Positions 10,984 through 23,874 of a stretch of DNA of 64,000 nucleotides are shown piece by piece. The translations under genes and the position numbers were made by a program. Under the pieces are notes generated by a model. The model made no database searches. It was not told the DNA's origin and saw only the letters and a list, made by a program, of their open reading frames with translations. Location: positions 992,001 to 1,056,000 of the forward strand of contig JAOCPU010000003.1 of the NCBI GenBank assembly GCA_035772785.1, read 5' to 3'. Position 1 is the first letter of the stretch. Each line of letters opens with the position of its first letter. Origin of the DNA: Phlebiopsis flavidoalba. Taxonomy: Eukaryota > Basidiomycota > Agaricomycetes > Polyporales > Phanerochaetaceae.

Positions 10984-13225
10984 GACCTGCTAGCAGGATT
11001 TCCGTGTGTACTCCCAATCCGTGCTCCCGGAGAAATTTCTCAGTGTGGCACCGTTAATGTCCACCCAAGTACGATCAAAAGGAGCTTGAGGGGCTCGTAC
11101 AGTCAGAAATGATAAGGGTAAGAAAGGAAACTGACTGTTTGCAATGAAATGGCAGAGTGTATCGGAGGCGCCCTGAGCGGTGAGCAGCTATGGCGGGGCG
11201 CAGTTGTCAATATATGATGAAATATTTAGGCCCTATTTGTTGGGGTACATAAACCAGCGATAGCGGTGTAAGGGCGCGAGACGAAACAAATTCGCAGTTT
11301 TCGTTGAAAGAGTAGCACCTTCGCAGGCTATGGTATGTGGCGTCATCAGGAAAAGCACGTTCGCATAGGGCAAGCAGACTATTGAGCTCACGTGTATCCC
11401 GGTGCCTAGAGGACCATGGATGGGTCCAGCTCGTCCGTAGGAATCCGGTAGGATACGAGGAATCCGATGTCCCAGAACTGACATGGTGCTTCGAGTAGAA
11501 GGGACCGCTACGGACAAACTGCCCGGGAGTTCAGGGTGGGGTTAGCCAAGAGCCCGTACTCGCCCCCACAGGTCAGGACAGGGCTTACGTCCTGTCGACT
11601 CGGAAGCAGAACAGGTCAGAACTGCTTGGGGTGGGCGTTGTGGCCACGGGACGCCGAGCGTTGGTGCTTGCACTCCCGAGCCTGATCTGGGCCCCGCACG
11701 TTGCAGCGCAAAGGACAAAGGTCCGACAGATCACGACAGGCACGAGCTAAAGAGGCGATGTCCGCAGAGCGCGGAGTCCGGCAACGAGGGAGCCCAATAC
11801 GAAGCCTCGGCAGCAATCATCCGCGACGGGTGTGAAGCGCCGGGGTTTGGAGACCGGAAAGCTAGAGGGCTTCGATGTGCTGGCCACTGCTCCTCCGCCC
11901 ACAATAACCATTATATACAAAGTGTGTTCGCGGGCCGTGCACGACCGTGGGGTGTCGAACCGAGGACAATACGCACGTTGGGTTGGGTGCCGCCCTCGGT
12001 CGCCGCTTCCATGTGAGTTTCGCGGAGTTTAATCGTCGGGGTGCCGGGCCTAGCATGGCAAGAAGGCAGCAGCTATGATACTGACGCCAGACTTTCCGAG
12101 CCATGCGTGCGTGAGCAGTTTTTTGCGGGGCGATGATTGAGGTCGGAAGGGATGATGCGATAGGAGAGCCATTGCATGCACCGCTCGGCTGGCCTGTGTG
12201 ATCTCAGACGACGCGTGCTTCTGGATACCCCGCATGCGATCCTGTCAAGTATGGAGTCACATATAGTTTCATACCGATGCCTAGATTGACTTGGCACCGT
12301 AACACACTGCAAGGAACGACACCTTTCATTTGATGTCTTGTGAGAGCGCATAGGCTATCGTTTTCCGTGCGCACGTTGCGAACGTATTGCGCTTTAAGCC
12401 CAGACAAGGGGAGGGAAATGTTGCCTTTACGCGCGGGACAACCCTGTAAAGATCGACGATGACGAGACTGCGAGCTCCCGGAGCATTATCCAGAAACCTC
12501 ATTTCTTCGGGATGCTTCCATCATCGTCTGCGAGTGATGGGTGATTCCGATCTTATAGCAATTATAAAGCGCGCGTACGTGATTACATGGATTGTATAGT
12601 GAGGTAGGGGGATTCCAGGGCGGCTAGACACGATTATGAGATTTTTTACGATGTTCTTAGTAGTGTTCCGTTGCTAGGTGCGAGCAATGATTTTGATCCA
12701 CTTGTTATAACCCTCTACAAGTAGAAAAAAGCTTATTGTGACATTATCAATTGCTTGCAGGCCCGGGAATAGTTACAAGCAGGCTGTAGAGTAGTTTCAA
12801 GATGCTGGACACAGACAATGGCAGACCACTTACAATTGGGCTACAAGGTTCAAAAGATTATGGTCGCTGAAGACACGTGATTATTTATTACCCAAGATGA
12901 AAGGATCATATTTGTTAAATTTATGGGCTACTGTACAGGAAGCTTGGTAGCGCCTAGCTAGGCAGGTGGTCGGACTGAGTCATCCTACAGGGTGAGAGAA
13001 TAGAACGAGATGATGAATATTTTTTTTCGATGGCACAGATGTGCCCTAGTACATAGTGCATCCATCAATGCGTACTCTATCATTGGACGTGCGGTCGAGG
13101 TAAGGGCTAAGGGCCAACAGGTCTGCCCTAAAGCTAGGCGCGCCGTTGACCCATCACCACGTCAGGCGCTTTCTTGGCTTCGTCTCTACCACAGCGACTT
13201 GCGATGCGCTGTCACTCACCTCTCC
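10984..13225. other. Long stretch with no recognised gene
   Basis: About 2.2 kb in which no frame on either strand matched a family and the open frames are short and overlap on both strands. The last part (about 12,540-13,010) is A+T-rich. It could hold degraded transposon sequence, but no terminal repeats or transposase motifs were seen. Confidence 0.4.
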
Positions 13226-13475
13226 GTTGCGTTCTACTTGCTTACAGGATATGCGCAATTAAACAGCACCACCAATGCTGTACAGACCCTACTGTCCCGC
13301 TGCTCAGAGCACGCGGTCAGCAGAGGTTTCCGTAATCGCTGCTCAGAGCACGCGATTCACAAACTTTCGCCAGCTGAGTCTTCGCGAAGCTCTCGCGATT
13401 CTTGTACTGCATTTCTGTCGCGTTTGTTGTACTTACAGGAAATGCACAACTGAACGGCACCACAAGTACTACAGG
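13226..13475. repeat. Degenerate direct repeats (about 196-bp and 39-bp spacings)
   Basis: A segment at about 13,230-13,284 (GTTCTACTTGCTTACAGGAT... AACAGCACCACC) recurs, with changes, at about 13,426-13,473 (GTTGTACTTACAGGAA... GAACGGCACCACA). Between them the 18-mer CGCTGCTCAGAGCACGCG occurs exactly at 13,298-13,315 and again at 13,337-13,354. No coding sense was recognised. Confidence 0.7.
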
Positions 13476-13545
13476 TGTATGTCTCAGAACTGAGCGTGGA
13501 CAGCGGGCATCATGTATCTGTAGAAGTGTGACCTAGCGAAGGTCA

Positions 13546-13728
13546 TGCTCTGAGTGGGCCAACGACGAGACACGAAACTGGCCGACGGGGATGCTATGCC
13601 CAGCGGACAAGGACTCGAATAGCTGGTCCGCAGAGGTGCTCTGGATTGGCCGATGAGGGTGCTCTGAGCTGGTTGGCGGGGATGCTCTGGGCTGGTCAAC
13701 AACGGTATGTGGGGCTGGCTGACGAGGA
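13546..13728. repeat. Eight-copy 23-bp minisatellite
   Basis: Starting at 13,546 the sequence divides into eight consecutive 22-23 base units. The last four are the clearest, three beginning TGCTCTG and all carrying a TGG core (for example TGCTCTGAGCTGGTTGGCGG). The earlier units are more diverged. The unit length is not a multiple of three, so it is not a protein repeat. Confidence 0.8.
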
Positions 13729-14759
13729 CACATTGTGCTTACTGACAGCGACACACCATAGCAACCAGCAATGACGGATAGGCGTCGATTGCTGAGGCGG
13801 ATACAGACAATAATGCGGTACGCAAATATAAGGCTGAAGGCTGCTGACTCATAGACGGACGTGGTTGCGAGCAATGACCGCATCAACACTAGCAAGATGA
13901 CGTGGTCATAGGTGTTTTGAATGCATGTCAGAGCGACACGGGTGTGAACAGCAGAGGCACGAGAGTGGCCAGTTGTAGTGTAGTCCCTAGTGTAGTACAA
14001 CGATGTATTTACTGTGTGGTTTCTAATACTATAATCTTACAACTTCTGATATATTTTGTGATTATGAGTGACTGGAATATGGGGCCCGATTGAGACTTTA
14101 CACAATTGCGCAAAAACTTGCGCGTCCTCCAGAGATTATCATCATTATCGAGTTTATAGAAGCCATATGGATGACGTCGATTACAACCTCAGCGACCCGA
14201 TTATGGAGATTAAAAAATGCCACATGGCGGTATAATTGACAGCCAATCATGACATGTCTTACTGACCTTTTTGCTTGATATAATATAATATGTCCCCTTG
14301 TCATAGTTTCACGCCGAGCGCGATGTCGTAGTTTGACGCGTACGGAGACCACGAGCAACCGCGCCCCACGTCCATACGCTCTCCACTTAGGCGCCGTCTC
14401 CTTGAATTGCTCGAGGTCGCTCGAGGGGGCATCAAGAACTCAAAGGATGTGAAGCACTGTACATAATAGTAGAATCGTTGCGCTAAGTATAACCAGGGCC
14501 ACAGGGCACCGTCGTGCCAACCACTGCCAATAGACACCTCAACAATGCCGCAGAGGTCTTCTCAACCTCGGAACAAGGTCTAGCCTTACCCCCGCACAAC
14601 AACCAGACTACCGATAGGAGAAGAGCGTCCATCCGCTCGGACTAGGATGGCAGCAATGGAGGAAGTAAGCAAGTAAGCAGTAGATATAGCACTAATACTC
14701 ATCGACAGCTCCGTCAGCGTCGTTAATCCCCCTACATCAACTAAGAAAACACAGTTTTA
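13729..14759. other. Stretch with no recognised gene
   Basis: About 1 kb between the minisatellite and the aldehyde dehydrogenase stop codon. Several short frames are open on the minus strand but none resembles a known protein. The 14,030-14,300 part is A+T-rich. Confidence 0.4.
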
Positions 14760-17290
14760 TTACCGTCTCGATGCATCGATGAGTGCCATCAAGGACTCTA
14801 GTCGGGTACGCCAGGTCTCCGCCATAGAACAATCCAATGAGGCCGCTAACGAATTGCCTGCAAGATGCTGTCAGATTCCATACATGATTACAAAAAAAAA
14901 CGCGATACAGACCAGCTGAGGGCAATCGAGCGGATTGGATAGTCCAAAGGCTTGGGGATGCTGGTCTGGATCAACCATGGCCAGCGGTCAACGACAATAA
15001 CCTTTGTGCTTGTGAGTGCACGGAGGCCCTCCGGTCCACCTAACGCAAGCATTAGGAGGAGTACGCCGAGAAATTGAGCAAGGCTCACCGAATCGTCCGT
15101 AAACCGCTCATCTTCACACCACCCAAACGGTAGATCCTGACTGAGTCACAAGCGTCAGTAAGCATCGCTGCCAGGCCAATGTTAACCTTGAGACTTACTT
15201 CAACTATGGGGGGAGAGATCAACAAAGGGTATGAACGAAGGTGCATGGACAACGTACGTAGAATACTGCAAAGTCGTTGATGGCCACCATACCACAATGC
15301 AGGTGCTTTCGCGACGAGCTCGACACACTTCTCCTGGTCGGGACCAAAGACTGGGCTGGCGCCGAGGCCATACCGTGTGCCGTTCGCAATTTCGATGGCT
15401 TCCTCCAAGGTGTCGTACTTCATGATGGCAGCGATGGGCGCAAACACTGAACCTCAATGTTATCTCCCGACAAGATATCAAACGAGGAGGATACTCACTT
15501 TCGCGCTGTGCCAGCTCCGACGCGCTGGATCCACATTGCCCACGACCGTCGGGCTGAAGTACGCGCCGTTCTCGAGGTAAGGGTGCTTCCAGCGCTTACC
15601 GCCAACGTCGACCGTCGCGCCGTGGTTCTCTGCCGTCTCGAGCACACGCTCGAGGTCGTCGAACCGCGCGTTGCTGATCATTGCACCACAGTCGACTGTC
15701 GGAATAAACCCGTCGTGTGGCTGCGACAGCGCAGAACCCAGGCGCAGCTGCTTCGTACGTTTCGACGATGTTTGCGTAGATCTCGTCGCTACTGCGAGGA
15801 GTGCACGATGAGACGTTCGATGCCGATACAGTTCTGACCTGCGTTTTGGCTTTGTGCTTTGTGTGAGTACATATGATAATGACAAGTGAGAAGGTTACAC
15901 ACAAGAGACCGCGCATCCATATGCTTTCGTATTGTTTGATATCGGTAGAGAGGCATAACAATAGCGGGATCTTTGCCGCCGAGCTCCAGAGTAACTGGGG
16001 TGAGTTGTTCAGCAGGCAGCAGCGACGACCTATACGCATATAATGAGTCATGGTCGAGCAAACTATTTTCTTTGAAGGCATACCTTGCGCCCGACCTCCT
16101 CAGAACCAATGAAAGTAATATGACGACGAATCCATGGGGATTTGGTCAGCGCGTCAGCTTCGTCCGGGTAGCAGCAAACCAGCTAGTAGAATAGTATTTA
16201 GTAGTTATTCGGTTGCGACACGTTTTTTGTGGCGCGCATATACTCACCTGTACGAGCTCCGGGTCTTGTCCACAAACACGCAAAGCCTCCTTGATTGCGC
16301 TCCACAAAGCCACTGTGTCGACCCAGACGACGTTCTCGGAGCACTTTACCACACAAGCGTTGTCCGGCAAAGATGGCAGCTAGGACCGGTGAGAAGACTT
16401 GTGGAGGGCTATGACAGATTTTAATATATACACGGTAGATGAAGATTGACGGAGGTCGCATACGATAGTTCCACGACACGATGGCGGCAACTACACCCAA
16501 AGGCTCGTAATGAACCTTCGCCTTCTTGTAGGTCAGCATCCAGTTGGTGCTCCTTGATTCAGGCTGCAGATAGTAGCTTTCTCCATGTGTCACCACAGCC
16601 AGTCCATTTTAGAGGCAGTAGTCAGGATTTCTCCGAGTGCAGTGCAGCGTCGAGTTAACTATACTTTAATGAGCCATCAGCTATACACGCTCTGCACACA
16701 AGACTCACGCGTCTTGCCCGTATCACGAGCAGCAACCTTCGCGCAGGTCTCCTGGTTATCATGACCAGCCATTTCTTCAAGCTCCGCACGACCTTCCTGA
16801 AACCGTCTGCAAACGATGAGTTCTCTCCAGGACTGCTGAGGAGCAGTATCACTGCCAGAACGGATCTTGTGCTGTATTTCGTCTCTGTTGTCTGCGACGT
16901 AGGTACCGAGATGCCAGGTTGTGGCGGGATCGTAGCATCAGGGTGATGTAGCTACGTCCTTGAAGGTGAACCGGAGGCATGAGAGCAGGGTCTCGCGTAT
17001 GCGCATCAATGGATGCGTCGTCGATCTTCATTGCTTGGAAGTTGGGACCGATTTGCTGCATATTCACGTCAGGTAGGAGCTCAACGCTAAAGATGACATA
17101 TACACACTTCGGGGGTGCGAATGCGGAAGGGAACCGCTCGGTTGCGCAGTATAGATTGGTATCGCTGGAACACGAGCCATATCCCAAAGCGCAAAGAATA
17201 TGGTCATGGAGGGGGGTAAAGAATGCCCGGGCCTTCATTATCGTATTCGTCAACATCAGAGTAGTACAGGTGGTCATCGTCGTATCGCAT
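14760..17290 (-). CDS. MSC7-type aldehyde dehydrogenase
   Basis: NAD(P)-dependent aldehyde dehydrogenases oxidise aldehydes to acids; the fungal MSC7 subfamily is membrane-associated. Minus-strand segments in order are ELLPDVNMQQIGPNFQ, VVRSLKKWLV, HYEPLGVVAAIVSWNY (Rossmann entry), TPVTLELGGKDPAIV (general-base Glu), QNAGQNCIGIERLIVHSSQ (nucleophile Cys), FDDLERVLETAENHGATVD, LENGAYFSPTVVGNVDP, and IMKYDTLEEAIEIANGTRYG. The tail reads GPEGLRALTSTKVIVVDRWP, FVSGLIGLFYGGDLAYP and LMALIDASRR before a stop complementary to 14760-14762. The WPWLIQTSIPKPLDYP-type tail is what separates MSC7 proteins from ordinary ALDHs. The start is uncertain (candidate ATGs complementary to 17205-17207 or 17288-17290). 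Short introns and a few frame breaks are present. Confidence 0.9.
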
Positions 17291-17611
17291 CGTGAGGAAG
17301 GGAGCCCAGAGGGCGGGGGAAGGGTATACTCGGTCGTTGAATGCGGTCGGACGACTTCTTGTTCAACTTTTGGTGAGCGGGCGCGTGGCAAGCGCCTCGC
17401 AGTCCGATAATTATATTTTTTTTTTTTTTCAATTTTATTATTTTTTTTTTGTGGCTGTAAATTTTGTCATCGTGTTCGGTGATCGCCGCCGGGACTAGCG
17501 CCTGGGCCATAGCATTGTGGCGAAAGGTTCCGAAAGCGCTCTAGCGTCATTCCGTCCTTGGCGTTCAGACTACCATTGTCTCCCAGTAATCCCCGCTTAC
17601 CCTTGGACAAC
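17291..17611. promoter_or_regulatory. Divergent promoter region with T14 and T10 tracts
   Basis: The interval separates the starts of the aldehyde dehydrogenase (minus) and the RING-H2 ligase (plus). It contains T runs at 17416-17429 and 17441-17450, poly(dT) tracts of the type that exclude nucleosomes in fungal promoters (established for yeast; inference here). The exact boundary on the dehydrogenase side is uncertain. Confidence 0.4.
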
Positions 17612-19429
17612 ATGTCGAGTAGAGAGCCGTTGTGGTATTGCCATGAGGTGTGGTCAAACTGTGTGCTCAAAGCTCAGGACGAAGCCCTTATGTCTGTACC
17701 AGTGCCATGCCGAGATGCGACTCTTATGGTCAGTACACTTCAGCTCCAGCGTCGGAAAACTTGAAGTGACCATCACACAGGTACCAGATCCTCATTGCGC
17801 GTCCTGTAATGGTACTTTTGTAGAAAAAGTATGTAAACTAAACATTCATAAACCCTACGCACTCATAAGCAGCTTATCTAGCTCGAGGACCCCACCGAAC
17901 GACCCTCGACAGTTCGCCGCCATGGAGCAATAGACGATGACGACCATTTGGTCCCGATGATTTTATTTGTGTGTGCTACATAATTATGCTGCGTATTCAT
18001 GCTGAGCACCCCCAGTCGGCTTACGGAACCTCATGGGAGCGGGCCCGCGAAACCCAGCATCCCCACACACTAGCTGTGAGCCCGCCACGATTCGGTGGTA
18101 GAGGTGCTATACCAGTGAGGATCCAAGAGTTCTTGTCTTGTATATGGCACATTACATGAGGCTCGTTTCACTACCATCGAACGGAACGTCCTGGCTACAA
18201 CAAATAAGGCGCATAAATCGCACCAGCGCTCCTGGTCAGACACCGAGAACGACGATCATCCACGGGGACGCCTCAAGTTAGTGATATCCCATCACTTTCT
18301 GAGTACAGCTTTTGCTTCGTCAAGCATGCACTTCACTGACATTTCTGACACTGGTGCTAGGTTTGCTAGACAGACCGGTCGTCCAGATGAACGTGGTACA
18401 ATCGATGGCCCCGCTGATGCTCCAGTATATGCTCGCAATGCTGTCGCACCCCTGCGACAGGGTGGGCAACGTTCGGTCCCATGTCTGACCTGTTTGAAGG
18501 CATGATGGCTGGTGGGGGCCTGAGGCAGGCCAGGATGGGAGACTACGTCTTTAACCAAGAAGGTTAGCAACAATTCATTCGGAATTTCCGAGGTTTCGGG
18601 CTTACACCATTCCAGCCTTAGATCAAATCATAACACAGACTCATGGAGAATTCCTCGGCACATCGTAGCCCGCTACAGATGAAATAATGCAGAAACTTCC
18701 TAGGGAAGTCCTAGAAGAGAAATGTAGGTCGAAACGCGGTTAACATGTGTGTACGTTCCGGATACAGTGCAATTAACAGGCTTCTTCTTTCCGTGTAGCT
18801 ACCCCCTACTAGAGAAAAGACTGTATGCTGTGTGCAAAGAGCAATTTCAACTCGGAGGTACAGAGACCCTGATGATGCAAGTCGTCGTCACGCTTCCGTG
18901 CAAGCACCCTTTCCTAATGAACCATGTATCATGCCCTGGCTCAAATCCAGTCGGTACTTGTCCTGTATGCAGGTAAGCTCACTCCCACTCTCCCGCACCA
19001 CCGTTCGTTGGTCATCTCCCATGATCTATGGGCTGCCTTTTTGCCATCAGTTAGCCGCTGGAACTGAACACCGCAGTCCATCCGCAGTATCAACTGGTGC
19101 CCAAACCCTCACATTGCACACACACGGTGCGCCTGGCCCTGGCCCACCGTCTGGAAGCTCAAGCGCGAATGCCAATGGACTAAAAGCTCAAACACGCCTG
19201 GTAGTTATCTAGCCTGGTGGAACCACGGTGGTGAACAAAAATGGAGTGCTAGCAGCCCTGGGCAGCGATCTCCCGGTCAGCAGGGCACCGCGCTCGGCGG
19301 TAGTGTGTCCTGCAGGCAGTCCTCGGCAGCCCTATTCACTCACTGTTTGGCCACGACGTACATGCCGACCACGGGGCTAACGCCGATAGTAACCGCCCAG
19401 ACATCCATGGGAGCGACAATTCCGTCTAG
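17612..19429 (+). CDS. Zinc-ribbon/RING-H2 E3 ubiquitin ligase (RNF115/RNF126 type)
   Basis: Proteins of this type attach ubiquitin to misfolded or membrane cargo; the N-terminal zinc ribbon binds the substrate adaptor and the RING recruits the E2. The ATG at 17612 gives MSSREPLWYCHE, and short introns separate CHAEMRLLM, VPDPHCASCNGTFVEK and LEDPTERPSTV, so the ribbon is CxxC...CxxC split over four exons. The RING is encoded near 18,815-18,975: C-x2-C, KEQFQLGGTE, VVVTLPCKHPF, a second-frame PCIMPWLKSS, and TCPVCR, giving the C3H2C3 pattern. After an intron the tail is low-complexity (PQ, SG and SS rich) and is read to DIHGSDNSV with a stop at 19427-19429. At least two frame changes occur, one within the RING. 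Confidence 0.85.
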
Positions 19430-19826
19430 TTCAGCGCGGAATTTGGCCGCGAAGTATCGGGTTCGCCTGCGGCGCAATAGTCCTGCGAGCTCGTCGTATC
19501 CTTATGCCTCCGCGTCGTAATGGGGATCGGCCTCGTCCTGGGAATAAAAAAAACTCCTCACTCGCAATGGTCCCGGATGATCACGAGTTTCCCTGGCGGC
19601 TGGGACGGCGTCGACTAAATACCCCTGAATTGTAATCGAATATTTTTTTTTGCCTGGGGGTAGACATGTACCCCCTTCCAGTACCACGTACGAACAGCGA
19701 AGGCGTCTCAGGCTGTTGATGTAGAACAATGAATTTCTTTTTCGAATCCTCTAGCCCCGTGTCTTGTAGTTTTTGTAGCAACTCATATTGGATAACTGGA
19801 CCTCATTTTTGGACGTAGCGCACGTC
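19430..19826. other. Tail-to-tail intergenic region
   Basis: Lies between the stop of the plus-strand RING gene and the stop of the minus-strand aspartic peptidase, so it should contain the 3' ends of both transcripts. A T9 tract is present near 19,645. No gene was seen. Confidence 0.45.
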
Positions 19827-21715
19827 TCAATAGCGATGTCGAGCGGCTCCTAGTTGTACCAAGGAGCTGGGTGAACGCGTGTTTGCAACGCCAACGGCGC
19901 AGTTCGACAGATTTGTCTGGTTTAGGTATATCAATGAGTACGCGGATACGTGAGTTCGATCCGAACTTACTACCGGGGGAGGACGACGTAGAAACTTCAA
20001 CAACGGTCCAAGTCATACCGTTGAGAAGTTAGGCCGGAGCCAGAGTTGGAGCCGATGTCGGTGACAATGAGGAAGACGTGTTGATCGTCACCACCAATCG
20101 CGGAGTTCAAAGCCCTCTAAAGATAATGCGTTGTCAACAGCAAAACACGGCCTCAAATGAATCTTATACGAACAGGCCAGATCTGCGCATTAGCAGTAAA
20201 TTCGAAATTAACTCCGTTGATAAGGAAGAACAAGCTCTTGAGGTTCGCAAATTGCGAGAGAGTCAGCTTGAGGAGGCCGGTGTCTGCGTCGGGCACAGCT
20301 CCAGTCGCAGCCTGATATTTCTGGAATGCATCTAAAGACAACAAAGGTTGGATACCGGAATAGATAAACACGGAGCGAGCGACTGACCCGTGGCAATCAT
20401 AGTAAGCGTGGTACCGGTGTCGATGATTCCCGCAGTCGAGGATAGAATGACTTGATTCGAGCTATACCTGATTTGTTGATTTATTCCCCAGAATGTGCTC
20501 GATGGTTTCGTCGTGGTAAGAGGTCTGTGTGGAACGTACACAAGCTCCAGAATTTCGACCAATAAGAACAGTGAGGATACTCACGTGAAATTGATTGACC
20601 CAATGAATTTCTTGGAGTCTGTGCCGCCGAAGGTCAGTTCGCCGTTGACATTGCCGATTGACGAGGTAGGCTCGAAAGAGATAGCCACTTGGTTCTGGCT
20701 GATCACTGCCTGTGCAAACAAGCTGTCCGTTACTGCCCAGAACAGGAAAAATCAGTCAAGAGCGTCGCTGAGCGCAGTTCATGGGTGTGGTTACCTGTGG
20801 GGACGCTCTGCGTGGTGGCTGGAGACAGTGTCCCTAGTGAATAATGAGTGAGCCGTTGCCGCTCTCATCAATTCGTGGGCCGAGATTTACCTATAGTCAG
20901 ACCGGTAGGACCGAGGCTACAACCAAGCGTTCATTAACTTCCTAGCATATCGCGCAGGTAATTAGCTACTGACCCCAACACGCCGTCACTATCATCGAAT
21001 CCTGACGAGTCACTGGCGGCACCGATCGACTGGCCGAAGATTGTAAGGGCCGACCCAATAGCGACCTTGTCGTTAAATTCAACTCCTGAGAGAATGTCAT
21101 CAAATAAGAAAAGGCCCCGGTCTTGTAATATACCACGCACCCGACATCGACTCGCCACCGCCGTATTTGACAGACTAAACACCGTCTCAACATGGGTTGA
21201 AGTCAAATTATACCGTGTATCACGTACCACCGTGTTAGGGGTCTGTACACTTGTCGATGACTCAACATAAGGTTTCATTGCACCCACCCATGTATTGGAG
21301 CTGCCAGTATCGACCAGAAGGGAATCTATATGTTATCAACAATGGCGCCTCCGGACTGATTAGACGATCATTTACAAGTCGTGGCCGGGCTCCCAATGTT
21401 CACCTATCAGTCAAATCTCAATCACCACATCCTAAAGAGGGCAAGGTCTGCACATACATTGACCACATAGTCGACGGCTTGGTTGGTGGCGGAGACGCTG
21501 CCGACAACTGCGTCCGGCTGCAACCCTCCGTGGTTGCCTTTGAGCCTTTGTGCACGAGCACGGTCGTGGGGAACAAGCTTGATGATACCAGTCGTGTTGA
21601 CCCTCTTGGCCACTGGTAGGGTCACAATCGAGTCGCGCACTTGGAGAGCAGGAGATGCATAGGTGGCACCAAGTAGAAAAAGGGAGGAGACGAGAAGGGC
21701 TGATCGGGTGTACAT
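19827..21715 (-). CDS. Secreted A1 aspartic peptidase (polyporopepsin-like)
   Basis: Pepsin-family endopeptidase acting at acid pH outside the cell. The start is complementary to 21713-21715, giving a signal peptide (MYTRSALLVSSLFLLGATYA) and then a propeptide with LPVAKRVNTTG. The mature part begins near AVVGSVSATNQAVDYVVNV. Motifs seen are the first catalytic LLVDTGSSNTWVGAMK near 21,290-21,330, the N-lobe GVEFNDKVAIGS, GQSIGAASDSSGF and DGVLG, and the second catalytic IIDTGTTL near 20,415-20,440. The C-lobe runs through FQKYQAATGAVPDADTGLL, TDIGSNSGSG and a FYVV segment, then across an intron to TNLSNCAVGVANTR and a stop complementary to 19827-19829. Both catalytic aspartates are present. 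Many short introns and several frame breaks occur. Confidence 0.9.
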
Positions 21716-23874
21716 GGTGGAGCTCGCCTTGCACAGGAGATGGCCCTCTGGCAAAGATACGTGCGGTAGGCGGGCTTAAATAGCCCGCTTCGTGGAGGGT
21801 CAGGAACGTTCGCGTAGCGAGGGAAGAATCATAGTAACCTGTCCGGCATGTGCGACAGCGTGTACAGACTTTTTCGTTTGTATACAGCGATGGCCGGCGG
21901 CATCAGAGAGAAAAGGTTGAGGAAGCCTCGTTGTCGACGGTCGAGCATCAAGCCGCTGACCTCGGAGCAGTGCGCTCAACTCTTTCTGGGAGAATTGACA
22001 CAAGCGGCAGGCTTCGTTGCAGACAGCTACGACATGGAGAGATTGAAACTTGGCCAACCGTGATCAGCAGGTGTCCAACCGCGTCCAGGTATTGATGTAG
22101 CGTAAGTACTGGGGCTATAAAAGTCAGAGACGGGTCATGGCTACATTGATCAAACACGCACTCAGTGCCCGAGTGGTTGGTTGGCAAAGTCAAATTGAGC
22201 GTACGGCATCGGAAGATCAAGGGCAATTTGACATGGCAAAGATGGAGTTTAACCTGTTCGCAACAAGCCTCTTCGGTGTATCCATGTCTCACAACGTGTG
22301 TTCGGGCACAAATGAATACACGGCGAGGTTCCGTAAGCCAGGGGTTTTCTATCACGGATAGCAAGCATCGCTGAGAACATCGTGATGTTTAGGACTCTAC
22401 AGAAACACCAGGTCAGCAACGACCTGCCAATTATTGCAAACTACATACGACACGTTCCAACCTGAACAACGGCCGGTTCAACGGCTATGAGAGTGACTAT
22501 AGCGAGCCGTTCCCTTCCGCTCACGGTATACATGGTGGCTGAGACGAAACTCAATTCGGAGAGACGCGCTTTCGCTAGAGATCAGACTAGCTGACGTAAG
22601 CGATATTACCCGGTGGAATTGTTGGCGTTTCGAAACAGAGAAAGGACAAAGAATGATCAAGGAGAAAGAAGCAATGAAAGTAGGCTATGTTTATGAGGGG
22701 CGCGTTCTTTTGACTGGAAGGCCTTGTGGTCATGAAATCTTGAATAGCCTCCTTACAAACTCATCGCCAGGGTGGATCAAGACGTCAACAAGGACACGAG
22801 CGTGGAACGGGGCTGAACATTCCTTATGTCGCTGCCAGGAATATATTCTGAACGCATCGTCTAGCGAGATGAAGAATGACCCAACCTCCATTGCGCATGT
22901 TCAGACCGAACCCGAAGCATCCGAGCGATTTTAGGGTTATTTCGAAGCTTAAATCAGACGTGGAGGTTTAGTGGAATATTCCTCGCCCCATATCAACCAA
23001 AAAAGTATATACTTGCTGCAGCATTGTAATGTATCTGGATAGCACAAAAGGCCGAGAATAATATCCTCGGCTGCCTACGAATAATATCCTCGGCTGCCTA
23101 CGAATAAGTATGCACACATCACGCCCAGCTCATTGTAGGGGTCAGTGGCACGCTGTACCTCCATCATCTGCTGCACAAGCTCGCGTTGACATCGGAAAGA
23201 TGTACTGGTTTGGTTGTCGCACAGTGTCAACTATGAGATCAAACAGACGTACAGCATGCAGTCACTCGCCGCCCAACGTCACTCAAGTGGCTGGCCATTC
23301 ATATAGAGAGCATGACGTCTCTACGGTTGTCGTGCGACTAATCACCAAGAAGATAGTTATAAAGCTAACATATTGCTCAAACGGCAACATATTAGTGACT
23401 TGACCGACTGAGAGCCGGCGCTGAAAAGGGACTTATCGTGATGGAGCGGGACTCTACTTACTATTGATGACCACGAAATTGATGGGAGGATTCCGAAACA
23501 GCTGGAGTAAAATCGGGTTGTTTATGCAAGAGGTGAGTGAGTGAACTTTGTGGAAATATACATGCTGAAGTGGACTGTCAGCTTGAGTCCTCTAAATTTG
23601 AGACTCAAATGCGCATTATGTAATGTTGATGAACTCCCACGTGGCTTCAAAGCGTCCTGCGCACCCCCAAGTTTCCCACACTTCGATGCTAGCAGCCAGG
23701 CTACATCTTATCCTTTCCGATGATGCCTTCTTGGTCAGATGGCTGGGTCCTACTCTGCATAGATGCCGCGAGCTGGACTAGACTCATGCACTCCCCCCAA
23801 AACCTGTTGGCCACTTTGGCAGACGCAATCGTACGTACCCGCGCACACAGCACCGAGCTTGAACATTGTCCGGC
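21716..23874. other. Long stretch with no recognised gene; contains a 23-bp tandem duplication
   Basis: About 2.2 kb between the peptidase and the next F-box gene. Open frames at 21,848-22,063 and 22,653-22,934 (plus) and 21,948-22,364 (minus) resemble nothing I know. The only structure seen is an exact tandem duplication at 23,057-23,102. Confidence 0.4.
23057..23102. repeat. Exact 23-bp tandem duplication
   Basis: The 23-base unit at 23,057-23,079 (AATAATATCCTCGGCTGCCT then ACG) is repeated without change at 23,080-23,102 and begins a third partial copy (AATAA). Confidence 0.9.

Noticed and set aside
10984..13225. A degraded retrotransposon
   Set aside because: No reverse transcriptase, integrase or terminal repeats could be seen; composition alone is not evidence.
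19827..20100. Apparent truncation of the aspartic peptidase C-lobe
   Set aside because: After allowing one indel and one intron, FYVV and VGVANTR follow in the normal order, so the C-terminus is present.
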